DNA of 64,000 nucleotides from JASLDZ01 sp038226305 (GTDB taxonomy: Bacteria; Pseudomonadota; Alphaproteobacteria; Caulobacterales; Caulobacteraceae): NCBI GenBank assembly GCA_038226305.1, contig JBBRQN010000004.1, positions 124,001-188,000 on the forward strand, given 5' to 3'. Shown here one piece after another: positions 24,609 to 32,237 of this stretch. Both the position numbers and the translations under genes were made by a program. Numbering within the stretch: position 1 is the stretch's first letter; every line of letters starts with the position of its first letter. The notes below the pieces were generated by a model that saw only the letters and a list, made by a program, of their open reading frames with translations, was not told where the DNA came from and searched no databases.

Positions 24609-25934
24609 ATGGATCAGACCGCCGCCGCCTCCGCCTCGACCTCAAAGCCAGATCCGGGCCCCAACCTGGGGCGCAGGGTCTACGTGCGGCATGGGCCGCA
24701 GGTGTGGGAGGCGGCGCGGCGGCTGTATGCCTCGGGGATGACGGCGGGGGATGTGGCCCGCACCCTGAACCTGTCGATCTCGGCCATCCGCGTGGCCGCC
24801 GCCCGCGGGGGGTGGACGCGGCGGCATCTGGCCGCCTCCGCCGAGGGGGCGGTGCCTGCCCCTGCGCCTGACGAGGGGACGCTGGCCGACGGCCCCACCT
24901 GGTTTCGCCTGTCTGCCGATGCCTGGCTGATGATCCGGGGGGAGTATCTGGGCGGGGCGACGGCCAAGGCGCTGGCCGAGAAGTGGGGCGTGTCGGCCAC
25001 CAGCATCTATCGCCACGCCTGCCAGGAGGGGTGGACCAAGGCGGATCGGGGGGAGGCCGTGGGCGCGGTGCTGATCGCGCAGACGCTGGGCGAGCTGGAG
25101 GCGGCGTCGGGTGTCCCGGTGGCGGCGGCGGCCGATCCCCTCGCCACGGCCGAGGGGCTGTTGCGGCGGGGGGCCGGGGCGGCTGCGGAGGGGCTCGACG
25201 GGCCCGCTCGGCGCAGCGTGGGGATGGCGCAGGAGCTGGTGCGCTGCGCCCGTCAGCTCGAGGCCGCGCGTCGGCGGTCGGGCGCTGTGGCGGCGGCGGA
25301 AGACGAGGCCCGGGCGGCGGAGGCGCAGGCCCTGGCCGCCGAGCACCCCGATTCGCCGGAGCGGGTGGCGGCGCGGGCGATCATCCACCGGGGGATCGAG
25401 CGGCTGAATCTGGAGCGGGGGCGAACCCCGCCGCAGGCACTCTCCGGCTTCTTCTGGCTGGAGGACGAACCGGCCGCCCGGCCCCTGGCCGAGGCTCTGG
25501 AGCTGGTGGACGCGCGGGGGCGCGTGGACTGCCCGGACTTCGAGGCCGCCGTGGAGTCGGCACGGGCGCGGGGCCGGGGCGCCCTGATCGACCGGGCGCT
25601 GACCGAGCTCACCCCCTGGGAAGACTGCACCTGGCTCACCGACACGCAGAAGGCCCTGGTGGCCGCGCGGGAGGCGGCTCAGGCCGTTGCGGGGCCGGCG
25701 GAGCTGCCTGCCGTGATGACCGAGGACGACGTGGCCGACTGGGCGGCTCTGGACGATCCCTCCGAGGGGCATGTGGAGGCGCCTCTGCCGCCCTCGCCGC
25801 GCAGGCTCGACGATCCGGTGTGGGATGCCCTGCGTCGGGCCTCGCCCAATCTTTCGGGGCCGCTGGTCTCGATCGGCGTCTATGGGCGCTGGGTGGCGCC
25901 TCCCGGCTCGCCAAGCGGGGGCGGTTGGAGGTAG
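24609..25934 (+). CDS. Unknown protein with two helix-turn-helix motifs
   Basis: 441 residues. Two similar HTH segments: residues about 33-72 (ARRLYASGMTAGDVARTLNL, SISAIRVAAARGGWTRR) and about 108-146 (EYLGGATAKALAEKWGVSAT, SIYRHACQEGWTKAD). The shared GWT ending points to an internal duplication. The rest is Ala/Arg/Glu-rich and probably helical (about 170-260), with an acidic, proline-rich tail. The HTHs resemble those of phage terminase small subunits and GcrA-like proteins, but no phage genes are nearby. It has no signal or membrane segment and ends nine bases before crtZ. It may be a DNA-binding regulator; no family name can be given. Confidence 0.6.
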   Translation: MDQTAAASASTSKPDPGPNLGRRVYVRHGPQVWEAARRLYASGMTAGDVARTLNLSISAIRVAAARGGWTRRHLAASAEGAVPAPAPDEGTLADGPTWFRLSADAWLMIRGEYLGGATAKALAEKWGVSATSIYRHACQEGWTKADRGEAVGAVLIAQTLGELEAASGVPVAAAADPLATAEGLLRRGAGAAAEGLDGPARRSVGMAQELVRCARQLEAARRRSGAVAAAEDEARAAEAQALAAEHPDSPERVAARAIIHRGIERLNLERGRTPPQALSGFFWLEDEPAARPLAEALELVDARGRVDCPDFEAAVESARARGRGALIDRALTELTPWEDCTWLTDTQKALVAAREAAQAVAGPAELPAVMTEDDVADWAALDDPSEGHVEAPLPPSPRRLDDPVWDALRRASPNLSGPLVSIGVYGRWVAPPGSPSGGGWR

Positions 25935-25943
25935 GTTGTCGCC

Positions 25944-26438
25944 ATGCCCGGCTGGCTCTCCGCAACCCTGATCGTGATCGCCTCCGTCGCGGCGACGGAG
26001 CTGTTCGCCTGGGCGGCGCATCGCTTCGTGATGCACTCGCCCCTCGGCTGGGGCCTGCACTCCACCCACCACAGCGACAGCAACCGCATGGGCTTCGGCG
26101 GCGGGTGGGAGTGGAACGACCTCTACGCCGTGATCTTCGCCGCCCCCGCCATCCTCCTGTTCTGGATCGGGCGCGATCCGGGGCTGAAGTGGGCGTTCTG
26201 GGCGGGGCTGGGGGTGACGATCTACGGCGTGCTCTACGCTCTGGTGCACGACGGGCTGGTGCACGGCCGGGGGCCGTTCCGGTTCACGCCCAAGGGCGGC
26301 TATGCCAAACGCCTCGTGCAGGCCCACCGTCTGCACCACGCCACCCACGGCCGCACCGGCTCGGTGAGCTTCGGCTTCCTCTACGCCCCCGACGTGCGGC
26401 TTCTGAAGGCCCGGCTGAAGGCCAAGGCGGGAGCATGA
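25944..26438 (+). CDS. crtZ: Beta-carotene hydroxylase
   Basis: 164 residues, integral membrane di-iron enzyme that adds 3- and 3'-hydroxyls to beta-carotene-type rings. The histidine clusters are HRFVMH, HSTHH, VHDGLVH and HRLHHATH, spaced as in CrtZ of the fatty-acid-hydroxylase superfamily. Membrane helices flank them. The start ATG 25944 follows GGAGGTAGG. It overlaps crtW by four bases (ATGA), so the two are translated together. The earlier pathway genes (crtE, crtB, crtI, crtY) are not in this window. Confidence 0.9.
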   Translation: MPGWLSATLIVIASVAATELFAWAAHRFVMHSPLGWGLHSTHHSDSNRMGFGGGWEWNDLYAVIFAAPAILLFWIGRDPGLKWAFWAGLGVTIYGVLYALVHDGLVHGRGPFRFTPKGGYAKRLVQAHRLHHATHGRTGSVSFGFLYAPDVRLLKARLKAKAGA

Positions 26439-27190
26439 GCGTCTCGCGCCAGACCGCCATCGGCCTCGGCCTCGCGGCGGCGATCTTTGCAGGCTGGCTG
26501 ACGCTGCATGTGTGGGGGGTGTTCTTCTATCGCCCGACGCTGGGCAGCCTGTGGGTCGCCCCGCTCCTGATCGCGGCCGACACCTGGCTCGGCGCGGGCA
26601 TGTTCATCGTGGCTCACGACTGCATGCACGGCAGCCTCGCCCCCGGCCGCCCCAGGCTGAACACCGCCATCGGCAGCCTGATGCTGGCGCTCTACGCCGG
26701 GTTCGACTTCCGCAAGCTGAACGTGAAGCACCACCTGCACCACCGCCACTCCGGCCATGAGGGCGACCCCGACTTCCATCCCGGCGCCCCCCGCAGCTAC
26801 TGGAAGTGGTACGCCCGGTTCTTCTTCGAGTACTACGGCTGGAGGCAGCAGGCGGCGATCCTGGGCGTGCTCCTGATCTACGTCTTCGCCCTGCATGCGA
26901 GCCCTTTGAACGCGCTCCTGTTCTGGGGGCTGCCGGCGATCCTGTCGTCGTTCCAGCTGTTCACCTTCGGCACCTGGCTGCCGCACCGGCACGAGGACGC
27001 CGCCTTCGCCGACCGGCACAACGCCCGCACGCTGGACTACGGCTGGCTGGCCTCGCTCCTCACCTGCTTCCACTTCGGCTACCACCTGGAGCACCATCAC
27101 TCGCCGAAGACGCCCTGGTGGGGCCTGCCGGGCGTGCGCCGAAACGGCGGGGCGGACGTGTCGAACGAGGCCGTCTTCATCCCCCGTTAA
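26435..27190 (+). CDS. crtW: Beta-carotene ketolase
   Basis: 251 residues. Membrane di-iron desaturase-like oxygenase with HDCMH, HHLHHRHSGH, HEGDPDFH, LPHRHED and HYHLEHHHSP boxes, the CrtW pattern. It converts C4 methylene groups of the beta-ionone ring to keto groups; with CrtZ it would yield astaxanthin-type ketocarotenoids. Further hydroxylated products in this family need crtG, not seen here. A four-base overlap with crtZ marks one transcript. Assignment from motifs is strong; end products are inferred. Confidence 0.92.
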   Translation: MSVSRQTAIGLGLAAAIFAGWLTLHVWGVFFYRPTLGSLWVAPLLIAADTWLGAGMFIVAHDCMHGSLAPGRPRLNTAIGSLMLALYAGFDFRKLNVKHHLHHRHSGHEGDPDFHPGAPRSYWKWYARFFFEYYGWRQQAAILGVLLIYVFALHASPLNALLFWGLPAILSSFQLFTFGTWLPHRHEDAAFADRHNARTLDYGWLASLLTCFHFGYHLEHHHSPKTPWWGLPGVRRNGGADVSNEAVFIPR

Positions 27191-27242
27191 CCCTGACGTC
27201 GCCAAGCCTTCGGTGGGGCGTCACAGGGAGCGGGATCGCCAA

Positions 27243-27941
27243 ATGGACCGTCGTCATCTGATCACCGGGGCGATCGCGGCCTCGGCCGTGTCCGCCCCCC
27301 GGGCGCTGGCCCAGAACGCCCCGCAGGACGACGCCCGTCGCGGGCAGGTGCCGCGCTATCCCGCCCGCCCGGGCTACGACGCCAACAGCGAGCCCTACGC
27401 CCGCCGCGACCTGCAGACCCCTGACGCCGAGCCGCAGTACCCCGCCGACCGCCCGGCCGAGACCTTCTCCCGCGCCGAGATCGTGGACTCCGTCAGCGAC
27501 TTCATGGGCGTGACCGCCGAGGCCGCAGGCGGCGCCATCGAGCGCATCTTCGCCGACCTCGGGCGTCCCACCGGCTACATCGCCGGCGAGGAGGTCTCAG
27601 CGGCCTTCGTTGGTGGCCTGCGCTATGGCAAGGGCCTGCTCTACATGAAGCGCCGGCCGAGCCAGAAGGTGTTCTGGCAGGGCCCGTCGGTGGGATGGGA
27701 CTTCGGCGGCAACGGCAGCCGCGCCTTCACCCTCTGCTACAACCTCCAGTACGGCGATGCGATCTACCGGCGCTTTCCGGGGGTCGAGGGCACGGCCTAT
27801 CTGATCGGCGGCCTCGGCGTGAACTATCAGCGGGCCGACGAGATCACCCTGGCCCCCATGCGCGCCGGGCTCGGCCTGCGGCTCGGCGCCAACGTGGGCT
27901 ACCTGTCCTACAGCCGCACCCGCCACTGGATCCCGCTCTGA
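27243..27941 (+). CDS. eipA: EipA-family envelope integrity protein (DUF1134)
   Basis: 232 residues. Signal peptide with two arginines (MDRRHLITGAIAASAVSAPRALA), then a Pro/Arg/Tyr-rich linker and the DUF1134 domain (about 75-232): FSRAEIVDSVSDFMGVTAEA, GLLYMKRRPSQKVFWQGPSV and the glycine-rich C-terminal GLGLRLGANVGYLSYSRTRHW. EipA is a periplasmic protein needed for cell-envelope integrity in Brucella, with homologues across alphaproteobacteria. The start at 27243 gives the compact signal peptide. It follows crtW by 52 bp and may share its transcript. Molecular activity is not known. Confidence 0.85.
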   Translation: MDRRHLITGAIAASAVSAPRALAQNAPQDDARRGQVPRYPARPGYDANSEPYARRDLQTPDAEPQYPADRPAETFSRAEIVDSVSDFMGVTAEAAGGAIERIFADLGRPTGYIAGEEVSAAFVGGLRYGKGLLYMKRRPSQKVFWQGPSVGWDFGGNGSRAFTLCYNLQYGDAIYRRFPGVEGTAYLIGGLGVNYQRADEITLAPMRAGLGLRLGANVGYLSYSRTRHWIPL

Positions 27942-27972
27942 GGGAATAGGCCCGCCGCTCCGCGCGCGTCGT

Positions 27973-29457
27973 TCAGCGACCGGTGATCTGCGACCCGACG
28001 CTTGGGTTCAGCCGCCAGTAGACGGGGGCCGCCAGAAGCGTCACCGCCCCCACCGCCAGGAACGGGATAACGAAGCGGTCGGGCGTCAGCACGCCCGAGG
28101 CTCCCCGCGTGGTGCTGAGCAAGAGCGCCCCGAAGCTGACGCCGAGGCTCATGCCCACCTGCTGCGCCACCGTGGCCAGGGTCGAGGCCTGGCTCACCTG
28201 ATTCTTCTCCACCTCCGCATAGGCAATGGTGTTGGCCGAGGTGAACTGCAGCGAACGCACGAACCCGCCCAGGAGAAGGCTCGCGATCATCAGCCAGACG
28301 GGCGTCGACGCCCGAAAGAACCCGGGGATCGCGGTCAGAATGGCGGCGCCCGCGATCGTCACCAGAAGGATCGTTCGAAACCCGAACCGGCGCAGCAGGA
28401 GCGGCGCCACAGGCTTCACGCTGAGCGCCCCCACCGCGGTGGAGATGGTGACCAGCCCCGCCCGCACCGGGCTCCACCCCAGCCCCACCTGCAAAAGCAG
28501 CGGCATGAGGAACGGCGTCGCCCCCAGCCCCAGCCGCACGAGCGTTCCCCCCAGAAGGCTGGCTCGGTAGCTCGCGAGCCTGAGCAACTTCAGGTTCAGG
28601 ATGGGCTTCATCGTCCGCGCGGCGTGACGCAGGTACAGCCCGCCCCCTGCGATCACCGTGACGAGGAGCGTCACCTGCGCCCACAGGGGCGTCAGGCTCA
28701 CCCCGAAGGTCTCCGCCAGCACCACCAGCGCCGTGATCGTCACCGCCGAGAGGGCGAACCCCTTCACGTCGAACGGGCCGGGATCGGCTGCTGCGAGCTT
28801 TGGCGCAAATCGCAGCACCGCCAGCATGCCGAGGATGCCCACGGGCATGTTGATGAGGAAGATCCAGCGCCAGTCGGCCACCGCCAGGATCAGCCCGGCG
28901 ATGGGCGGGCCGACCAGAGGGCCGATCAGGGCGGGGGTGGTGAACCACGCCATCGCCGCCACCAGCCGCTCCCGCGGGGCCGATCCCACCACGATCAGCC
29001 GGCCCACGGGGGTCATCATCGCCCCGCCCGCCCCCTGCACGATCCGCGCAGCCACCAGTTGCGGCAGGGTGTTCGACAGTCCGCATAGGAGCGAGCCGAA
29101 CAGGAACACCCCCATCGCGCACAGGAACACCCGGCGCGCCCCGCACCGGTCGGCCACCCAGCCCGAGGCGGGGGCGAACACCGCCAGCGCCAGGAGGTAG
29201 CTGGTCAGCGCCAGCTTCAGATGCACCGGATCGGAGTGGAACGCCCGCGCCAGCGTGGGCAGGGCGGTCGACAGCGCCGTGGAGTCCACGAACTCCATGA
29301 ACAGAGCTGTCGCCACCGCCAGGGGCGCGAGGCGCGAGGCGAAGCGCCCGGTCGTGGGGGCCGGAATGTGCGCGCGGGGGCTCTCGACGGGCGGCGCCAC
29401 ATCGGTCGCTGTGGCCGAGGCGGACGCCACGCTGGCTATTCGTGGGTCGGCGGTCAC
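27973..29457 (-). CDS. MFS multidrug exporter, DHA2-like
   Basis: 494 residues with about 14 predicted membrane helices. Motif A is DRCGARRVFLCAMGVFLFGS, and RIVQGAGGAMMTPVGRLIV corresponds to the conserved helix 4-5 region of drug:proton antiporters; FMEFVDSTALSTALPTLAR marks DHA2 members. It would expel hydrophobic compounds across the inner membrane. GTG 29457 is the start used; no clear ribosome-binding site precedes it. It is divergent from the RND efflux operon with a 144-bp shared regulatory region, suggesting common control. The substrate is unknown. Confidence 0.82.
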   Translation of the reverse strand: MTADPRIASVASASATATDVAPPVESPRAHIPAPTTGRFASRLAPLAVATALFMEFVDSTALSTALPTLARAFHSDPVHLKLALTSYLLALAVFAPASGWVADRCGARRVFLCAMGVFLFGSLLCGLSNTLPQLVAARIVQGAGGAMMTPVGRLIVVGSAPRERLVAAMAWFTTPALIGPLVGPPIAGLILAVADWRWIFLINMPVGILGMLAVLRFAPKLAAADPGPFDVKGFALSAVTITALVVLAETFGVSLTPLWAQVTLLVTVIAGGGLYLRHAARTMKPILNLKLLRLASYRASLLGGTLVRLGLGATPFLMPLLLQVGLGWSPVRAGLVTISTAVGALSVKPVAPLLLRRFGFRTILLVTIAGAAILTAIPGFFRASTPVWLMIASLLLGGFVRSLQFTSANTIAYAEVEKNQVSQASTLATVAQQVGMSLGVSFGALLLSTTRGASGVLTPDRFVIPFLAVGAVTLLAAPVYWRLNPSVGSQITGR

Positions 29458-29535
29458 GGGGCGACAACGATAAGGAGGGAAGACGGTTGCGAGCGATCAT
29501 CCTTACACCGCTTGCATTTGCGCCACCTAAGCTTT

Positions 29536-29566
29536 GCCGCATGACCGCGAGTTAATCTCGTGCGGC
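29536..29566 (+). promoter_or_regulatory. Leader hairpin upstream of the RND efflux operon
   Basis: GCCGCA (29536-29541) pairs with TGCGGC (29561-29566), with an inner CGAG/CTCG stem around TTAAT, followed by TTTCC. It lies 35 bases before the likely start of the outer-membrane component. It could be an attenuator, a protein-binding site or a terminator remnant; nothing more is supported. Confidence 0.3.
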
Positions 29567-29601
29567 TTTCCAGAGGCGGCGGGCCAGCGTATGCGCAGGC
29601 C

Positions 29602-31134
29602 ATGCTTGCAGTGCAGCAACGACCCCGAGGCGATGGGAGGCTGCGCGGCACCCTGGCCTGCGTGCCGGTGCTGATCGGGCTGATCGGCCTTTCGGGCTGC
29701 TCGCACGCGATGCTTTCGACCCCGGCCCGCATCGTGCCCTCGGCCTTCGAGGGCGCGGCCGCCGCCAACCCCGCCCTGGCCCCGCAGACCCTGGATCGCT
29801 GGTGGGTGCTGTTCGACGATGCCCAGCTCTCCAGCCTCGTCGAAGGCGCGCTGGAGGCCAGCCCCTCCGCCCGTCAGGCGCGGGAGCGGATAGCCGAGGC
29901 CCGCGCCGTGCGCGCCCAGACCCTCTCCGGCTACGATCCGCAGGGCAACCTGACAGGCTCCGCCCAGCGCCAGACCACCGACCAGACCTTCGGAAGCACC
30001 GGTATCGCGGCCGCTGGAACGGGCGCGGTCGGTTCGGCCGGCACGGGCACCGGAACGAGCTTCCTCGTGCCTTCGGGCACGCTGAACACCTTCGCGGCGC
30101 AGTTCAACGTGTCCTACGAGATCGACCTGTTCGGCCGTCGCCGCGCCGCCACCCGCCCCGCCGATGCTGACGTGGCCGCCGCGCGGTTCGACTATGAGGG
30201 CGTGCGCGCCACCCTGGCGCGGGATGTGGCCATCGGCGTGTTCCAGGCGCGCGGCGCCGCCGTGCAGCTTGCCGACGCCCGGGAGACCCTGCGCATCGCC
30301 TCCGAACTGGAGAAGAGCCGCCGCACCTCCGCCGAGCGCGGGCTGACCTCCACGGGCGATCTCGCCCGGCTGGAGACCGACAGCGCCAACGCCCGCGCCG
30401 AGGCGGCCCGGCTGGAGGCCACATCCCGCACCACCCGCCGCTCGCTCCTGGCGCTGACGGGCAGGGGAGGGGCGCCGCTCGACACCCTGATCGTGCAGCC
30501 CACCGCCGCCGTCCCGCCTTCGCCTCCGGCCCTCACGCCCGCCGACCTCCTGCGCCGCCGCCCCGATGTGCGCCAGGCCGAGGCGCGCCTGCAGTCTGCC
30601 GCCGGCAACCTCGATCTGGACAAGCTCGGCCTGTTGCCGAAGTTCGCCTTCGCCCCCGGGGGCTCGGTGTCGCGCACCACGGGCACCTATGAGTCCACCA
30701 CCAGCCTCTGGTCGCTGGCGCTGAACGCCACCCTGCCGGTGCTCGACCGCCCGCGGCTGCTGGCGGTCGTCCGCGCGCAGCGGGCGAGGGGCGAGCAGGC
30801 GGTCGCCGCCTATGAGGTCGCCGTGATGAACGGTTATCGCGACGCGGAGAACGGCTTTGCTGCGCTGGAGGCCGACCGCGCCCGGGTCGCGGCCCTGACG
30901 GTGGCGGTGAATCGCTCGCGCTTCGCCTTCGATGCGGCCCGCAAGGGCTTCGACCTCGGCCTGACCGACCTCACCACGCTTCTGGATGCGGAGCGGGCGT
31001 GGCGCACCGCCCGCGCCTCGCTCACCGCCGCGCAGACCACGGCGCTGGTGGATGCCGCCACGCTTTTCCAGGCGCTTGGGGGTGGCTGGAACGCCACGCC
31101 CGCCGGGGCCGCCCCAACCGTCGCCAGCCGATGA
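29602..31134 (+). CDS. Outer-membrane efflux lipoprotein (NodT/TolC-like)
   Basis: 510 residues. A basic N-terminus and hydrophobic stretch end in the lipobox LSGC (Cys33). DRWWVLFDDAQLSSLVEGAL and YEIDLFGRRRAA are the NodT/OprM signatures, and two repeated coiled-coil halves (about 100-290 and 310-500) form the periplasmic tunnel. RRPDVRQAEARLQSA begins the second repeat. It is the exit duct of a tripartite pump with the two genes after it. ATG 29602 is preferred because it gives the signal peptide; ATG 29560 is an alternative. Its stop overlaps the next start (ATGA). Confidence 0.87.
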   Translation: MLAVQQRPRGDGRLRGTLACVPVLIGLIGLSGCSHAMLSTPARIVPSAFEGAAAANPALAPQTLDRWWVLFDDAQLSSLVEGALEASPSARQARERIAEARAVRAQTLSGYDPQGNLTGSAQRQTTDQTFGSTGIAAAGTGAVGSAGTGTGTSFLVPSGTLNTFAAQFNVSYEIDLFGRRRAATRPADADVAAARFDYEGVRATLARDVAIGVFQARGAAVQLADARETLRIASELEKSRRTSAERGLTSTGDLARLETDSANARAEAARLEATSRTTRRSLLALTGRGGAPLDTLIVQPTAAVPPSPPALTPADLLRRRPDVRQAEARLQSAAGNLDLDKLGLLPKFAFAPGGSVSRTTGTYESTTSLWSLALNATLPVLDRPRLLAVVRAQRARGEQAVAAYEVAVMNGYRDAENGFAALEADRARVAALTVAVNRSRFAFDAARKGFDLGLTDLTTLLDAERAWRTARASLTAAQTTALVDAATLFQALGGGWNATPAGAAPTVASR

Positions 31135-32237
31135 GCCCCTTCATGACCGCCCGCCGCCCCGCTCTCCTGGCCACCGTCGCCCTGGTGGGTCTCGCCGCCC
31201 TCGGGGCCTGTCACAAGGCCGATGCGCCCAAGAAGAAGACCGCCGACTCGCCGCTCACCGTCACGGTGGCGCCGGTGCAGATGCAGTCCCTCCGCGGCGG
31301 CCTGTCGGCCTCGGGCGTGCTCAGCCCCCGGGAGGAGGCCGCGGTCACCACCGAGCTGAACGGCTATCGCGTGGCGCAGGTGCTGGTGGATCAGGATGCC
31401 CTGGTGCGCAGCGGCCAGCCCCTCGCCCGGCTCGACGATACGCTGCTGCGCTCGCAGATGGCGCAGCAGAGCGCCGTGGTCGCCCAGCAGAAGGTCGCCG
31501 CCGAGCGGGCCGACCAGGAGGCCGAGCGCGTGAAGGGCCTCGATAACCAGGGTGTGCTGCCGCAGGAGCAGATCGTCGAGCGCCGCCTCGCCGCCCGCTC
31601 GGCCCACGCCGTGGTCGATGCCGCGCAGGCGCAGCTGAACGACCTGAAGCTGCGCCAGTCCATGATGATCGTGCGCGCCCCGGTTTCCGGCCGGGTGCTG
31701 GAGCGCACGGTGCGGCCCGGCGACGTGGCGACCCCCGCCACGGTGATGTTCCGCATCGCCCGCAACGGTCAGGTGGAGCTGAACGCCGAGGTGGCCGAAG
31801 GCGACCTTTCGCGCATTCATCCCGGCGATCAGGCCGAGGTTTCGCTGCCCGGCGGAGGCAAGGTGACCGGCGTCGTTCGCCTCGTCAGCCCGCAGGTGGA
31901 TGCCCAGACCCGCCTCGGTCGCGCCCGCGTGACCCTGCCGCCCCGGGCCGACCTGCGTTCGGGCGGCTTTGCCCGGGCCGAGTTCACCCAGGCCTCGCGC
32001 CAGGCCTCCGTCGCGCCCGAGAGTGCGGTTCGCTTCGATGCCGATGGCGCCAGCGTATTGGTTTTGCAGCCCGACGACACCGTGAAGCGCGTCGCCGTGC
32101 GCACGGGCGGGCGCTCCGAAGGCCTGGTCGAACTGGTGCAGGGGCCGCCGGCAGGGGCGAAGGTGCTGCTCTCGGGCGGGGCTTTCGTGCTGGACGGTGA
32201 TAAGGTGAAGCCGGTCGAGGAGCCTCGTTCCAGATGA
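31131..32237 (+). CDS. RND efflux periplasmic adaptor (membrane fusion protein)
   Basis: 368 residues. Lipoprotein signal (AALGACHKAD, Cys near residue 27). HlyD/AcrA-type architecture: lipoyl half-motifs (GYRVAQVLVDQDALVRSGQPL and RAPVSGRVLERTVRPGDV) flank an alpha-hairpin (about 110-165), then a beta-barrel domain and a membrane-proximal domain with DDTVKRVAVRTGGRSEGLVE. It links the inner-membrane pump to the outer-membrane duct. ATGA overlaps on both sides make this a tightly coupled operon. Confidence 0.9.
   Translation: MSPFMTARRPALLATVALVGLAALGACHKADAPKKKTADSPLTVTVAPVQMQSLRGGLSASGVLSPREEAAVTTELNGYRVAQVLVDQDALVRSGQPLARLDDTLLRSQMAQQSAVVAQQKVAAERADQEAERVKGLDNQGVLPQEQIVERRLAARSAHAVVDAAQAQLNDLKLRQSMMIVRAPVSGRVLERTVRPGDVATPATVMFRIARNGQVELNAEVAEGDLSRIHPGDQAEVSLPGGGKVTGVVRLVSPQVDAQTRLGRARVTLPPRADLRSGGFARAEFTQASRQASVAPESAVRFDADGASVLVLQPDDTVKRVAVRTGGRSEGLVELVQGPPAGAKVLLSGGAFVLDGDKVKPVEEPRSR

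Noticed and set aside
24609..25934. Possible prophage remnant from the terminase-small-subunit-like HTH
   Set aside because: No large terminase, portal, capsid or integrase gene is nearby, and base composition is host-like.
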